Origin: Phenylobacterium sp.
GTDB lineage: Bacteria > Pseudomonadota > Alphaproteobacteria > Caulobacterales > Caulobacteraceae
Assembly (NCBI GenBank): GCA_019264505.1
Contig: JAHUZY010000356.1
Location: 1 to 15,512, forward strand
Direction of reading: 5' to 3'
Length of the DNA stretch: 15,512 bases
Shown: positions 1 through 9,177 of the stretch, one piece after another
Layout: each line of letters opens with the position of its first letter
How positions within the stretch are numbered: position 1 is the stretch's first letter
Notes under the pieces: generated by a model
What the model saw: the letters and a program-made list of their open reading frames with translations, nothing else
Databases searched by the model: none
Told to the model about the DNA's origin: nothing
Position numbers and translations under genes: made by a program

Positions 1-1950
1 AAGGCGGGTGTCAGCCTCCGGCGCGGGCGCCCGTTCTTCCTCGTCGCGACGACCGCCACGGCGGCGGCGGCGGCGGCCCCGACCGCGGGTACGGCCATCG
101 GCGTCGTCTTCACCGGCGGCTTCCTCGCGGGACTCGCCCTCATCGTCGTCATCATCGTCATCAGCGACGACAGCGGAGCGGGTCGGGGCCGGGCGTTCGT
201 CCTCGTCCTCGTCCTCGTCTTCCTCGTCTTCGTCCTCATCCTCGAAGGAATCGTCGAAGCCGTCGTCCTCAAGGGGCTCAAGGCGGGACCTGGCCGAGGG
301 GATCGGGATGGCGTGGTCGGGACGGGTTTCGCTGGCCGTGCGCTCGATCTCGTAATCGGCATGCGGCATGGCGTCGTCCACCACCACGGTGACGAACAGG
401 CCAAAGGTCTCGTGGATGCGGGCCAGATGGGCGCGCTTCTCATTGAGGATGTAGAGCGCCACGGCGCGGGGCGCCTTCAGGGTGGCCTCGCCGCCGCCCT
501 TCAGGGCTTCGATCTCCAGGGCGCGGAGGGTGGCCAGCGCGCTGGACTCGACAGAGCGGACCCGGCCGGTGCCGTTGCAGTGCTCGCAGACATGGGTCGT
601 GCCTTCCAGCACGCCGGTGCGGCGGCGCTGACGGCTGATCTCCATCAGGCCGAAACCGCTGATCTTGCCCATCTGGATGCGGGCGCGGTCGTCCTTCAGG
701 GCGTCCTTGAGCTTCTTCTCGACGGCGCGATTGTTCTTCGACTCATCCATGTCGATGAAGTCGATGACGATCAGGCCCGCGAGGTCGCGCAGGCGCAGCT
801 GCCGGGCGGTCTCCTCGGCGGCCTCCAGGTTGGTCTTGAGCGCCGTCGCCTCGATGTTGCGCTCGCGGGTCGACTTGCCGGAGTTCACATCGACGGCCAC
901 CAGGGCCTCGGTCTGGTTGATCACCAGATAGCCGCCAGACCGGAGGGGCACGACGGGGCTGTAGATCTGCGAGAGGTGGTCCTCAACCTTGTACTTGACG
1001 AACAGGGGCTCGGGATCGCGGTACAGCTGCACCTTCTTGGCCTGGGACGGCATCAGCATGCGCATGAAGTCGCGTGCTTCCTTGAAGCCGGCCTCGCCCT
1101 CGACGAACACGCCGTCGATGTCCTTGTCATAGAGGTCGCGGATCGCCCGCTTCACCAGGTCCTCTTCCTCATAGATGAGGGCCGGGGCGATGGAGTGCAG
1201 GGTGTTCTCGCGAATATTCTCCCACAGGCGCAGGAGGTATTCGTAGTCACGCTTGATCTCGGCCTTGGTGCGCTTGGCGCCGGCGGTGCGGACGATCAGG
1301 CCCATGCCCTGCGGCACGTCCAGGCCCTGGACGACGCTCTTGAGGCGCTTGCGGTCAGTGGCCGTGGTGATCTTGCGGCTGATGCCGCCGCCCCGGGCGG
1401 TGTTGGGCATCAGGACGCCATAGCGGCCGGCCAGGGAGAGATAGGTGGTCAGCGCCGCGCCCTTGTTGCCGCGCTCTTCCTTGACGACCTGGACCAGCAT
1501 GATCTGCCGGCGGCGGATCACTTCCTGGATCTTGTACTTGCGCATGAGGCGCCGGCGACGGCGGGCGACCTCTTCCTCCATCACGTCGTCTTCGTCGACG
1601 GTGGCTTCGGCGTCTTCGTCATCAGGGTCGGCGCTGCGGGCGGCGGGCTCGAAGGAGTCATCCTCCTCAGCCTCTTCACGCATCAGCGCCTCCCGGTCAG
1701 CGACCGGGATCTGATAATAGTCCGGATGAATTTCATTGAAGGCGAGGAACCCGTGACGGTTGCCGCCGTACTCAATAAAGGCCGCCTGGAGACTGGGCTC
1801 CACACGGGTCACCTTGGCGAGGTAGATATTCCCTCTGAGCTGTTTCCGGTTCTTGCTTTCGAAATCAAAATCTTCAACGCGCGTTCCGTCGATGAGAACC
1901 ACACGCGTCTCTTCGGCGTGGGCCGCATCGATAAGCATCTTCTTCGACAT
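1..1950 (-). CDS. rne: Ribonuclease E, 3' end cut by the window edge
   Basis: This is the endoribonuclease that starts mRNA decay, processes rRNA and tRNA precursors and scaffolds the RNA degradosome. About 650 codons are open to the window edge with no stop, so the C-terminus is missing. The protein begins MSKKMLIDAAHAEETRVVLI. An S1 RNA-binding domain (about residues 36-185) is interrupted at about 90-140 by an acidic stretch followed by six consecutive arginines, an insertion typical of alphaproteobacteria. The catalytic DNase I-like part carries the two expected Mg-binding aspartates, D354 (VAVDVNSGKS) and D397 (VIDFIDMDES). The zinc-link cysteines are C455 and C458 (CEHCNGTG). After about residue 560 the chain becomes low-complexity: Asp/Glu runs, then an Arg/Gly block. 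In Caulobacter this disordered tail drives degradosome condensates (family knowledge). The ATG at 1950 has GGAG (1960-1963 on this strand) nine bases upstream. Transcribed divergently from the amidase gene. Confidence 0.96.
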   Translation of the reverse strand, partial: MSKKMLIDAAHAEETRVVLIDGTRVEDFDFESKNRKQLRGNIYLAKVTRVEPSLQAAFIEYGGNRHGFLAFNEIHPDYYQIPVADREALMREEAEEDDSFEPAARSADPDDEDAEATVDEDDVMEEEVARRRRRLMRKYKIQEVIRRRQIMLVQVVKEERGNKGAALTTYLSLAGRYGVLMPNTARGGGISRKITTATDRKRLKSVVQGLDVPQGMGLIVRTAGAKRTKAEIKRDYEYLLRLWENIRENTLHSIAPALIYEEEDLVKRAIRDLYDKDIDGVFVEGEAGFKEARDFMRMLMPSQAKKVQLYRDPEPLFVKYKVEDHLSQIYSPVVPLRSGGYLVINQTEALVAVDVNSGKSTRERNIEATALKTNLEAAEETARQLRLRDLAGLIVIDFIDMDESKNNRAVEKKLKDALKDDRARIQMGKISGFGLMEISRQRRRTGVLEGTTHVCEHCNGTGRVRSVESSALATLRALEIEALKGGGEATLKAPRAVALYILNEKRAHLARIHETFGLFVTVVVDDAMPHADYEIERTASETRPDHAIPIPSARSRLEPLEDDGFDDSFEDEDEDEEDEDEDEDERPAPTRSAVVADDDDDDDEGESREEAAGEDDADGRTRGRGRRRRRRGGRRDEEERAPAPEADTRL

Positions 1951-2354
1951 TTAGTGAGTCTCCACGGCGCGCCGCGAAACTTGCGTTCGGGCGCTGCCGG
2001 CTAATCATGAGGGCGCGTGCAGGGTCTCTGTTCACAGCAACGGAGGCGGCCGCGAGGCCGGCCAGACGCCGGAATGGGGCTCGTGCGACGCTGCCCATGG
2101 GTGTGTCCTAGTCACGCCTGCAAGGCGGGGATCGGTGGAGCGTCGTCGCCGAACTTCGGTCGGGCCGACGCAGGTGTTCGCGCGGAATGGCGGGCATGTG
2201 AGTCAGGCCCCTCCTTGCGCGGGGCGACTTTGCAACACCGAAGGAAAAAAGGAAAGCCGTCCTCGTGGCGCAGGGGCGCTTAACCCTTTTTCCACGGGGA
2301 TGGGCTTTAAGGGAGGTTCAACGTCGCAGAAACGTTTGGTGGGTGTGTAAGCGT
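1951..2354. other. Divergent rne / amidase control region (non-coding)
   Basis: About 400 bases hold no convincing gene. Short open frames here lack family features and are either upstream extensions of the amidase frame or chance GC-rich frames. The side next to rne contains the 10-base palindrome CGGCGCGCCG (1965-1974) just upstream of the rne ribosome binding site, and a GGCC-rich segment around 2044-2065 that could fold in the rne leader. The side next to the amidase has a purine-rich stretch (about 2240-2256). Autoregulation of rne through its 5' leader is known in enterobacteria; whether this leader acts that way is inference. I found no clear housekeeping promoter for rne. Confidence 0.6.
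2215..2239 (+). promoter_or_regulatory. Candidate housekeeping promoter for the amidase gene
   Basis: TTGCGCG (2215-2221) and GCAACACC (2232-2239) are separated by 10 bases. This partly fits the Caulobacter sigma-73 pattern (TTGaCgS, 10-14 bases, GCtANAWC). Both boxes have mismatches and GC-rich DNA gives many such hits, so this is a weak call. It would leave a leader of roughly 105 bases before the ATG at 2355. Confidence 0.25.
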
Positions 2355-3548
2355 ATGCTCGCAAGGCTGGGCAGGGTCTTCCGGAAGGCGCGGCTGCTGT
2401 GCGCCGGTGTCGCCGTGGCGACCCTGGGCGGCCTGGCGGTTGTCGCTGTGTCCCACGCTGCGGCCCCCGGGGCCGGCGTGCTGGGCGTGCGCCTGGGCGG
2501 CGACGGCGCCGAAACCCGACTTGTCATCGACCTGGATAGCGGGGCCACCGGCAAGGTGAGCCAGGATGGCGGCGGCGGCCGGGTTGTCGTTTCCCTGCCG
2601 GGCGTTGACGCCCGGGCGAGCCTGCAGGGCTCGGGACGCGGCCTCGTCAAGGCCTGGATGATCGACAATTCGCAGGGGTCGGCCCGGCTGCAGGTCGACC
2701 TGACCAGCGCCGGCGTGATCAAGCGCCGCTTTCTGCTGCCCCCCGCGGACGGGGTCAGCCACTATCGCTATGTCATCGATATCGCCGCGGCGAATCCGCC
2801 CAGCGCCACCTTCATTTCCCGCCCGGCGCGGCGGACGACGACGGCCGCCGCCGCCAAGCCGCTGCCGCTGAAGAAGGTGGTGGTGATCGACGCCGGCCAC
2901 GGCGGTCGAGATTCGGGCGCCCGTGGCGCGCGCGGTTTCGAGAAAGCCGTCAATCTTGCTGCAGCCCTGGCTTTGCAGGATCGGCTGGAGCGGGGCGGCA
3001 AGTACAAGGTCGTCATGACCCGCAGCACCGATGTCTATGTGCCCCTGGAGACCCGGGTGCAGATCGCGCGGCGCGCTGGCGCAGATCTGTTCATTTCGTT
3101 GCACGCTGACGCGGGCGCCGACGCCACCACCCGCGGCACGTCGGTCTACACCCTGTCGGAGCAGGCCTCGGGCCGGGCGGCCAAGTTCGTGTCCAAGGAC
3201 GACTGGTTCATGAACACCAGCCTCAGCGGCGGAGATCAGGGCGTTCGTGACATTCTGTTCGATCTGACCCAGCGGGCGACCAAGAACCGTTCAGCGACCT
3301 TCGCCGAACTGGTGTTGGCGCGCGCCGACCCGCACATGCCCCTGCTGCGTCGCAGTCATCGGGACGCAGGCTTCGTGGTTCTGCTGGCGCCCGACGTCCC
3401 GGCCATCCTGTTGGAGATGGGCTTCATGACCAATGTGCATGATGAGGCCAATCTGCTGGACGGCGCCCGGCGGACCCGCTTCATGAACGCGATTGGCGAC
3501 GCCATCGACGACTATTTCGCACAGCAGGGCCAGCTCGCGGCCCGCTGA
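2355..3548 (+). CDS. amiC: Periplasmic N-acetylmuramoyl-L-alanine amidase (Amidase_3, AmiC-like)
   Basis: A zinc amidase that cuts the bond between MurNAc and the stem peptide in periplasmic peptidoglycan, used for daughter-cell separation. The 397-residue protein has a basic N-terminus and a hydrophobic signal segment (about 12-34) with likely cleavage after SHAAA near residue 37. An AMIN-type beta domain (about 40-145) follows, then a basic Ala/Thr linker and the Amidase_3 domain (about 174-392). Expected zinc ligands are H182 (DAGHGG), E196 (FEKAVN) and H250 (SLHADA); the catalytic glutamate is E354 (LLEMGF). Residues about 280-335 correspond to the helical insertion that blocks the active site in AmiB/AmiC-type enzymes until an EnvC/NlpD-like LytM factor activates them (family knowledge). 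The open frame extends upstream to 2265, but the ATG at 2355 is chosen because the signal peptide starts there. PBP1A follows 103 bases downstream. Confidence 0.93.
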   Translation: MLARLGRVFRKARLLCAGVAVATLGGLAVVAVSHAAAPGAGVLGVRLGGDGAETRLVIDLDSGATGKVSQDGGGGRVVVSLPGVDARASLQGSGRGLVKAWMIDNSQGSARLQVDLTSAGVIKRRFLLPPADGVSHYRYVIDIAAANPPSATFISRPARRTTTAAAAKPLPLKKVVVIDAGHGGRDSGARGARGFEKAVNLAAALALQDRLERGGKYKVVMTRSTDVYVPLETRVQIARRAGADLFISLHADAGADATTRGTSVYTLSEQASGRAAKFVSKDDWFMNTSLSGGDQGVRDILFDLTQRATKNRSATFAELVLARADPHMPLLRRSHRDAGFVVLLAPDVPAILLEMGFMTNVHDEANLLDGARRTRFMNAIGDAIDDYFAQQGQLAAR

Positions 3549-3637
3549 AGCAAGACCTCAACGTAGCTCAGCGTCGCGGCCGTTGGCGCCCGCGCTGTTG
3601 CGCGTTAGATGACGGTCTGACAGGCGAGGGCGCCTGC

Positions 3638-3642
3638 GGAGG
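3638..3642 (+). promoter_or_regulatory. Ribosome binding site that fixes a TTG start for PBP1A
   Basis: GGAGG lies nine bases before the TTG at 3652. No ATG or GTG occurs in frame between this site and the transmembrane segment; the next in-frame Met is residue 37, already past the membrane anchor. The strong Shine-Dalgarno sequence therefore supports TTG as the true start. Confidence 0.75.
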
Positions 3643-3651
3643 TCAGCACAG

Positions 3652-6033
<2,382 letters not shown>

Positions 6034-6039
6034 CCCCTC

Positions 6040-6060
6040 GGCCGCGTTATCCCCGCGGCC
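6040..6060 (+). terminator. GC hairpin after PBP1A, possible weak terminator
   Basis: GGCCGCG (6040-6046) and CGCGGCC (6054-6060) form a perfect 7-bp stem with a 7-base loop, beginning seven bases after the PBP1A stop codon. No T-run follows, so this is not a classical intrinsic terminator; it may attenuate transcription into prfB or protect the upstream mRNA from 3' decay. No separate prfB promoter was found in the remaining 57 bases. Confidence 0.35.
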
Positions 6061-6117
6061 CCCTGATGCCCCCGCAGCCTTGCGTCGCGAGGGTTCACCG
6101 ATTGCCAGGAGCGATCC

Positions 6118-7231
6118 ATGAGAGCGGATGTCGAGGCCATGGCGGCCGACATCGAGCAGTCCATCGGACTGCTCAGGAGGCGTCTTTGACTGGGAACCAG
6201 CCCTTCGTCATCTCGATGAGCTGAACGCCCGGGTCGAGGATCCGACCCTGTGGGACAATGCGGCCGAGGCCCAGGCCCTGATGCGCGAACGCCAGCGGCT
6301 TGCGGGCCAGGTGGACGCGGTCCGCAGCCTGGAGCGCGGGCTCGAGGACGCCCTGGCCCTGGCCGAAATGGCCGACGAGGAGGGTGACGAAGCCAGCCTC
6401 GACGAGGCCCGCGACGAGCTGAAGGCGATCAAGGAACGGTCCGCCCGCGCCGAGCTGGAGGCTCTGCTGTCTGGCGAGGCTGACGGCAATGACGCCTATG
6501 TGGAAATCAATTCCGGGGCCGGCGGGACGGAGTCCAACGACTGGGCCGGCATGCTGCTGCGCATGTACAGCCGCTGGGCCCAGCAGCACGGCATGAGCGT
6601 CGAGCTGATCGAAGAGACGTCGGGCGAGCAGGCCGGGATCAAGTCGGCGACCCTGCAGGTCAAGGGCGCCAACGCCTATGGCTGGCTGAAGACCGAGGCC
6701 GGTGTCCACCGGCTGGTGCGGATTTCACCCTTCGACTCCAACGCCAAGCGCCATACCAGCTTCGCCTCGGTCTGGGTGTTCCCGGTGGTCGACGACACCA
6801 TCGAGATCGAGATCAATCCGGCCGACGTGCGGACCGACACCTACCGGGCCTCGGGCGCCGGCGGTCAGCACATCAACAAGACCGATTCCGCGGTGCGCCT
6901 GACGCACATTCCCACCGGCGTGGTGGTGGCCTGCCAGGCTGGCCGCTCACAGCACGCCAACCGGGAAGAGGCCTGGAAGATGCTGCGGGCGAGGCTCTAT
7001 GAGCGCGAGCTTCAACGCCGTGAGGCTGAGCAGCAGGCTCTAGAAGACCAGAAGACCGATATCGGCTGGGGACACCAGATCCGCTCCTACGTCCTGCAGC
7101 CCTATCAGATGGTCAAGGACCTGCGCACCGACGTAGAGACTTCGGACACCGATGGGGTTCTGGATGGCGATCTGGACGCCTTTATGGGCGCATCCCTGGC
7201 CCAGCGCGTCGGGATCACCCGCGAAGACTGA
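6118..7231 (+). CDS. prfB: Peptide chain release factor 2, expressed by programmed +1 frameshift
   Basis: RF2 recognises UGA and UAA stop codons in the ribosomal A site and triggers peptide release. The gene is in two frames. The ATG at 6118 (AGGAG at 6107-6111, six bases upstream) opens a 23-codon frame, [20 protein letters not shown] onward, that ends at an in-frame TGA (6187-6189). Slipping +1 at CTT joins it to the main frame, [20 protein letters not shown] onward, giving 370 residues, close to the E. coli length. Counted on the fused protein, the stop-codon reading motif SPF is at 203-205 and the catalytic GGQ at 248-250. The ATG at 6128, already in the second frame, would give an N-terminus unlike the family and has no good ribosome binding site. 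Low RF2 favours frameshifting and so restores RF2, the classical autoregulatory loop. Convergent with the bactofilin gene, 21 bases away. Confidence 0.96.
6175..6190 (+). promoter_or_regulatory. prfB programmed frameshift signal
   Basis: An internal Shine-Dalgarno AGGAGG (6175-6180), the 3-base spacer CGT and the slippery stop CTT TGA C (6184-6190) match the E. coli prfB element in order and spacing; E. coli has AGGGGG, TAT, CTT TGA C. The peptidyl-tRNA slips from CTT onto TTT while the UGA waits for RF2. Confidence 0.95.
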
Positions 7232-7247
7232 GCCGGCCAGGCCGCGT

Positions 7248-7263
7248 CCGTCTTAAAAGACGG
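7248..7263. terminator. Palindrome over the bactofilin stop codon at the prfB/bactofilin convergent junction
   Basis: CCGTCTT and AAGACGG are perfect inverted arms around a central AA, 16 bases in all. In RNA it would fold as a 6-bp stem with a 4-base loop. The bactofilin TAA (7253-7255 on the minus strand) lies in its left arm and centre. It sits between convergent ends and could slow or end transcription from both sides, but neither side is followed by a T-run. Confidence 0.4.
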
Positions 7264-7780
7264 GCTTGGCCTGGGGGGCGCCGCTGGCGGCGGCAGGCGC
7301 TGTCGCCGGCGCTTCGAGGGCCGGTGGCACGGGCTTGGCCGGCGCCTCGGCCGGCGGGGCCGGGGGACGTTGGAATTTCAGGCTGCGGCCCTGGAAGAAG
7401 GCGCCCGTCTCCATGGCCAATTGCTCATGGGTGATGTCGCCGTCGATATAGCAGGTGCCATAGAGGCGGACCTGTTTTGCGGTGATCGCACCGATCACCC
7501 GGCCGCGGGCCTCCACGGCCTCGGCGAAGATCGAGCCTTCCACATGACCAGTGTCGCCGATGGTCAGCTTGCCGATGCGCACGTCGCCGCGAACGATGCC
7601 ATCGATGTGCAGTTCGCCTTCACCGCTGATCCCGCCCTCGACGGTCAGGTTCTCGGCGATGAGCGAGGCCACCGTCGGCGCCTTACGGACCGTGGGACCT
7701 TCCGACAGGATCTGGGGCGGGCCGTCGAGACGCGCCGGGGTCTTGGAACTGTCCGACTTAGTCGGCTGCTTGCTGAACAT
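7253..7780 (-). CDS. bacA: Bactofilin (BacA-like polymer-forming cytoskeletal protein)
   Basis: Bactofilins polymerise without nucleotide into membrane-bound filaments or sheets that recruit cell-wall enzymes; in Caulobacter BacA marks the stalk base. The 175-residue protein begins MFSKQ, resembling the short N-terminal membrane-targeting sequence described for BacA, followed by a polar linker. The bactofilin (DUF583) core, about residues 36-135, shows the expected right-handed beta-helix repeats of small hydrophobic and glycine residues (LTVEGGISGEGELHIDGIVR and following turns). The C-terminal 40 residues are a Pro/Ala-rich tail, consistent with the disordered flank usual in the family. The start codon lies inside the M23 peptidase gene (23-base overlap), so the two are almost certainly cotranscribed. 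The position beside prfB matches Caulobacter bacA from memory. Family assignment is firm; orthology to BacA rather than BacB is likely but not proven. Confidence 0.92.
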   Translation of the reverse strand: MFSKQPTKSDSSKTPARLDGPPQILSEGPTVRKAPTVASLIAENLTVEGGISGEGELHIDGIVRGDVRIGKLTIGDTGHVEGSIFAEAVEARGRVIGAITAKQVRLYGTCYIDGDITHEQLAMETGAFFQGRSLKFQRPPAPPAEAPAKPVPPALEAPATAPAAASGAPQAKPVF

Positions 7781-8924
7781 ACTCGCCCGCCTTCACAAAA
7801 CGGCTGGGGTTCTGGGCGCGGCCATTGACCCAGACTTCATAATGGAGATGCACGCCGGTGGAGCGTCCGGTGGAGCCCATGCCGCCGACCCGCTGGCCGA
7901 CCGCGACCCGCTGACCGGGCTTGACGGCGATCGCCTGCATGTGGGCGTAGCGCGTCTTGAAGCCCTGGCCGTGGTCGATCTCGACCGTGTTGCCGTAGCC
8001 AGAGCGAACGCCGGCGAACGAGACGACGCCCGGCCCTGTGGCCAGGATGGGGGTCATGAACCCGCCGCCGAAGTCGAGGCCGGAATGGAAGGCGGGGCGC
8101 TTGGTGAAAGGATCGAAGCGGACGCCGAAGCCGCTGGTCTGCCGGCCGCCCGGCGTCGGCTTGGCCAGCGGCAGTTTCTCGGCGGCGGAGCCGAGGGCGC
8201 GGGCTTCGGAGAGGTTGGTGGCGGCGTGTTGGATACGGGAGGCGAAGTCCTCGTCCACGTCCAGCACCGCGGCGAGCGCCTTGGGGTCGCGGGCCTCGAT
8301 CAGCGGGCCGCCCAGGGCTCCGGACTTGGGCGCATAGCCATTGGGGCTAAGCCCTGCGAGGCGGAAGGCCATCCGAAGGCGCTCGGCCCGACCCTTGGCG
8401 AAGGTGTCGGCCGAATCCAACAGGCGTTCCTGGCTGGCTCGGACCAGTTCGACCCTTCGGACCGGGTCTGTGGTTTCCGGGGTCGTGGCGGCGCGCTGGA
8501 TTTCCGGGGCCAGAGCGTCGGCGGCGCCGGGCGTGTCCTTATAGTCGCTGAGCAGCATGGCCAGAGCGGCGTGACGGCGCTCCACCGACAGGGCCAGATC
8601 ATCGATCGACCCGTTGGTGGCGTTCAGTTGCGCCACGGCGCTGTTGAGCCGGGCCTGGCGGTCGGCGATCCAGCGTTCGTACTTGGCCTCGGTGCGGGCG
8701 ATCTCCTGATCGCTCGCCGACATCTGCATGGCGCTGACCATCATGGCCGCGGTGCAGACACCCATCCACAGGGCCGCGGCGGCGACGGCGCTGGCGCCGA
8801 GAATCTGCTTGGGGGTTGTCAGGACGTAGGCGCGCATCTCGCCGCCGGAGCGGACGTACAGATGGCGCTCGGGGAAGAGCTCTTCGAGCGAACGGCGGAG
8901 GCGCGTTATGCGTTTCATGCTCAT
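7758..8924 (-). CDS. Membrane-anchored M23 (LytM) metallopeptidase linked to bactofilin
   Basis: Probable peptidoglycan DD-endopeptidase, or LytM regulator, facing the periplasm. The 388-residue protein has a basic cytoplasmic N-terminus (about 1-38), one membrane helix (about 41-65), a charged alpha-helical region likely to form a coiled coil (about 68-190), a linker, and a C-terminal M23 domain (about 263-375). The zinc and catalytic residues appear intact: H280 and D284 (HSGLDFGG), H327 (YAHM), H359 and H361 (HLHYE). That favours an active enzyme rather than a degenerate EnvC/NlpD-type activator. Bactofilin starts within its last codons, and bactofilin/M23 pairs are known to cooperate in morphogenesis in stalked and budding alphaproteobacteria (for example LmdC in Hyphomonas). 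Two Met codons lie at the start (8924 and 8918); neither has a strong Shine-Dalgarno sequence, so the exact start is uncertain. Confidence 0.9.
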   Translation of the reverse strand: MSMKRITRLRRSLEELFPERHLYVRSGGEMRAYVLTTPKQILGASAVAAAALWMGVCTAAMMVSAMQMSASDQEIARTEAKYERWIADRQARLNSAVAQLNATNGSIDDLALSVERRHAALAMLLSDYKDTPGAADALAPEIQRAATTPETTDPVRRVELVRASQERLLDSADTFAKGRAERLRMAFRLAGLSPNGYAPKSGALGGPLIEARDPKALAAVLDVDEDFASRIQHAATNLSEARALGSAAEKLPLAKPTPGGRQTSGFGVRFDPFTKRPAFHSGLDFGGGFMTPILATGPGVVSFAGVRSGYGNTVEIDHGQGFKTRYAHMQAIAVKPGQRVAVGQRVGGMGSTGRSTGVHLHYEVWVNGRAQNPSRFVKAGEYVQQAAD

Positions 8925-9035
8925 CGCTACAGTTACCAGGAGCAGCGACGACGATATGCAATGAGATGAATGGCGCGCGCAAGGGCATTCGCGCCGCGAG
9001 GGAGCAAAAGCTCAGCTTCGCTCACAATCACAGCA

Positions 9036-9055
9036 TCTCGTTAAACGAGACTGAA
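9036..9055. promoter_or_regulatory. Inverted repeat and CtrA-like box upstream of the M23/bactofilin pair
   Basis: TCTCGTT and AACGAGA (9036-9050) are perfect 7-base arms around one A. Overlapping it, read on the minus strand, is TTCA-N7-TTAAC (9040-9055), one mismatch from the CtrA consensus TTAA-N7-TTAAC. It lies about 115 bases upstream of the M23 start. Either reading, an operator or a chance AT-rich spot in GC-rich DNA, is possible. The rest of the 8925-9177 gap shows no gene. Confidence 0.3.
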
Positions 9056-9102
9056 TTGACTCGCCACACGGATCGGGAGGGCGAGCCAGAGGCCGAATGA
9101 CA

Positions 9103-9114
9103 TTCCCTAGGGAA
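9103..9114. repeat. 12-base perfect palindrome
   Basis: TTCCCTAGGGAA lies between the peroxiredoxin terminator-like hairpin and the upstream region of the M23 gene. It could be a dyad operator, but only a single copy is seen in the window and I cannot assign a regulator. Confidence 0.3.
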
Positions 9115-9135
9115 GCGACAATTCTACAACACAGT

Positions 9136-9161
9136 CCGCCCCAGGAAGGTTCCCGGGGCGG
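9136..9161 (-). terminator. Hairpin downstream of the peroxiredoxin gene
   Basis: Arms CCGCCCC (9136-9142) and GGGGCGG (9155-9161) pair perfectly, with a further GGAA/TTCC pairing inside across one mismatch. It begins 16 bases after the bcp stop codon. On the minus strand the following sequence is only mildly T-rich, so an intrinsic terminator is plausible but not textbook. Confidence 0.45.
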
Positions 9162-9177
9162 CGAAAAAGAGGCGTTA

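Noticed and set aside
8..355. Ser/Arg-rich 115-codon frame on the plus strand
   Set aside because: Low-complexity shadow of the acidic and arginine-rich RNase E tail; serine runs are the complement of GAC/GAG repeats.
313..2004. 563-codon open frame on the plus strand
   Set aside because: It is the exact antisense of rne. Its His/Asp/Leu-rich composition is typical of a GC-rich shadow frame and it has no motifs, while the minus frame reads as a full RNase E.
2017..2283. Short plus-strand frame in the rne/amidase gap
   Set aside because: No ribosome binding site, no recognisable domain and a composition like intergenic GC-rich DNA; the gap more likely holds leaders and promoters.
2265..2354. 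Upstream extension of the amidase frame
   Set aside because: The extra 30 residues would precede a clear signal peptide and look like non-coding translation; the ATG at 2355 gives a normal exported protein.
7551..8969. 472-codon frame on the plus strand
   Set aside because: Antisense shadow of the bactofilin and M23 genes, which are well supported on the minus strand.
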